In this document: piece by piece, positions 63,526 to 64,000 of the stretch
How positions within the stretch are numbered: position 1 is the first letter of the stretch
Layout: each line of letters starts with the position of its first letter
Assembly: GCA_034422455.1 (NCBI GenBank)
Contig: DAOUJQ010000011.1
Location: 62,001 to 126,000 of the forward strand
Direction of reading: 5' to 3'
DNA from: UBA1127 sp034422455
Lineage (GTDB): Bacteria > Chloroflexota > Dehalococcoidia > Lucifugimonadales > UBA1127
Length of the DNA stretch: 64,000 nucleotides
The notes under the pieces: generated by a model
The model's database searches: none
What the model was told of the DNA's origin: nothing
Seen by the model: only the letters and a program-made list of their open reading frames with translations
Made by a program: the position numbers and the translations under genes

Positions 63526-64000
63526 GTGGCAACGTACTTCCGTGCCATTACCGACGAGCAGGCGGGCCTGATCCGGAATGCCCACCTTTTCTTTGTCGCC
63601 AGCGCGGACCCGTCGCTGGGCGAGGGGCCGGAGGGCGTCGGGCCGGTGAACCTCTCGCCCAAGGGCGGCGTGCCGCTGCACGTGCTCGGTCCCAACAAGG
63701 TCGCATACCTGGACTACAAGGGCAGCGGCAACGAGACGGCGAGGCACGCGTCGGCGGGCGGGCCCGTCACCGTGATGGTCTGCTCGTTCGAGCACGAGAA
63801 CGCGGCCGTCGTCCGGCTGTTCGGCAGGGCGACGGTCACGCCGCTGGACGACTCGCCGCTCGCGCCGGTGCTTGCCGAGGCCAGCGCGGATGGGGAGATC
63901 GGCCTGACACAGCGGCAGGTCATCGAGGTTGAAGTCGAGAGCACTGTGACAAGCTGCGGCTACGGCGTGCCGGTGCTCGACTACGTGGGGCAGCGCAACC
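63526..64000 (+). CDS. Pyridoxamine 5'-phosphate oxidase-like protein, cut by right edge
   Basis: A frame open to the right edge (158 codons present). Its N-terminal part, YFRAITDEQAGLIRNAHLFF and NLSPKGGVPLHVL, fits the FMN-binding split-barrel family of pyridoxamine-phosphate-oxidase-like proteins. The GTG at 63526 with GAGGAG 6 bases upstream is preferred over the in-frame ATG at 63490, which lacks one. Only the N-terminal part is visible, so the exact enzyme is not known. Confidence 0.85.
   Translation, partial: MATYFRAITDEQAGLIRNAHLFFVASADPSLGEGPEGVGPVNLSPKGGVPLHVLGPNKVAYLDYKGSGNETARHASAGGPVTVMVCSFEHENAAVVRLFGRATVTPLDDSPLAPVLAEASADGEIGLTQRQVIEVEVESTVTSCGYGVPVLDYVGQRN

Overview
The window looks like a chromosomal segment of a GC-rich bacterium, most likely a Chloroflexota member of the SAR202/Dehalococcoidia kind. 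This rests on gene content (PaREP1/HEPN protein, Rieske oxygenase, paired aldo/keto reductases, NorQ/NorD-type pair, GldA-like transporter with a DUF4340 protein) and on dispersed CTTCGACAGGCTCAGGGC-type repeats. It is inference; no rRNA or marker tree is available here.

About 1-28.9 kb is accessory DNA. From the left edge it holds: a truncated large serine recombinase; two very small ORFs; a pair made of a degenerate ImmA/IrrE-like protein and a small partner; a DprA-like protein with a RecQ-helicase/phosphoribosyltransferase fusion; a repeat-rich RCC1-like lipoprotein; a 2.1 kb gene-poor stretch with one small CDS; a complete type I-E CRISPR-Cas locus (64 repeats, cas2, cas1, cas6e, cas5, cas7, cse2, cse1, cas3, all read right to left into the array); and a divergent AbiE-type toxin-antitoxin pair whose toxin carries extra C-terminal domains. 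Decayed coding remnants and interspersed repeats close the island at 27.7-29.4 kb. The array is interrupted twice by non-spacer DNA that encodes related peptides in opposite orientation; this is the most unusual thing in the window.

About 28.9-64 kb is housekeeping-type chromosome. It holds a coaE - MoxR/NorQ - Nudix - NorD/VWA operon; a CTP-dependent lipid-kinase-like membrane protein; thioredoxin and a selenocysteine tRNA; two aldo/keto reductases; PaREP1; katG; tRNA-His; speD-speB (polyamines); a site-2 protease; a SodC-like protein lacking one copper ligand; a cysteine desulfurase; a GldA-GldF-GldG-DUF4340 transporter operon; cinA; argC; tRNA-Glu; a MacB/LolD-type transporter; a VOC protein; a Rieske oxygenase; a DrrAB-type transporter; and a right-truncated pyridoxamine-phosphate-oxidase-like gene.

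The defence genes are clustered but come from separate systems: adaptive (I-E CRISPR), abortive (AbiE) and two pairs of predicted function. The right half is notable for oxidative-stress genes (katG, SodC-like, thioredoxin) and polyamine synthesis.
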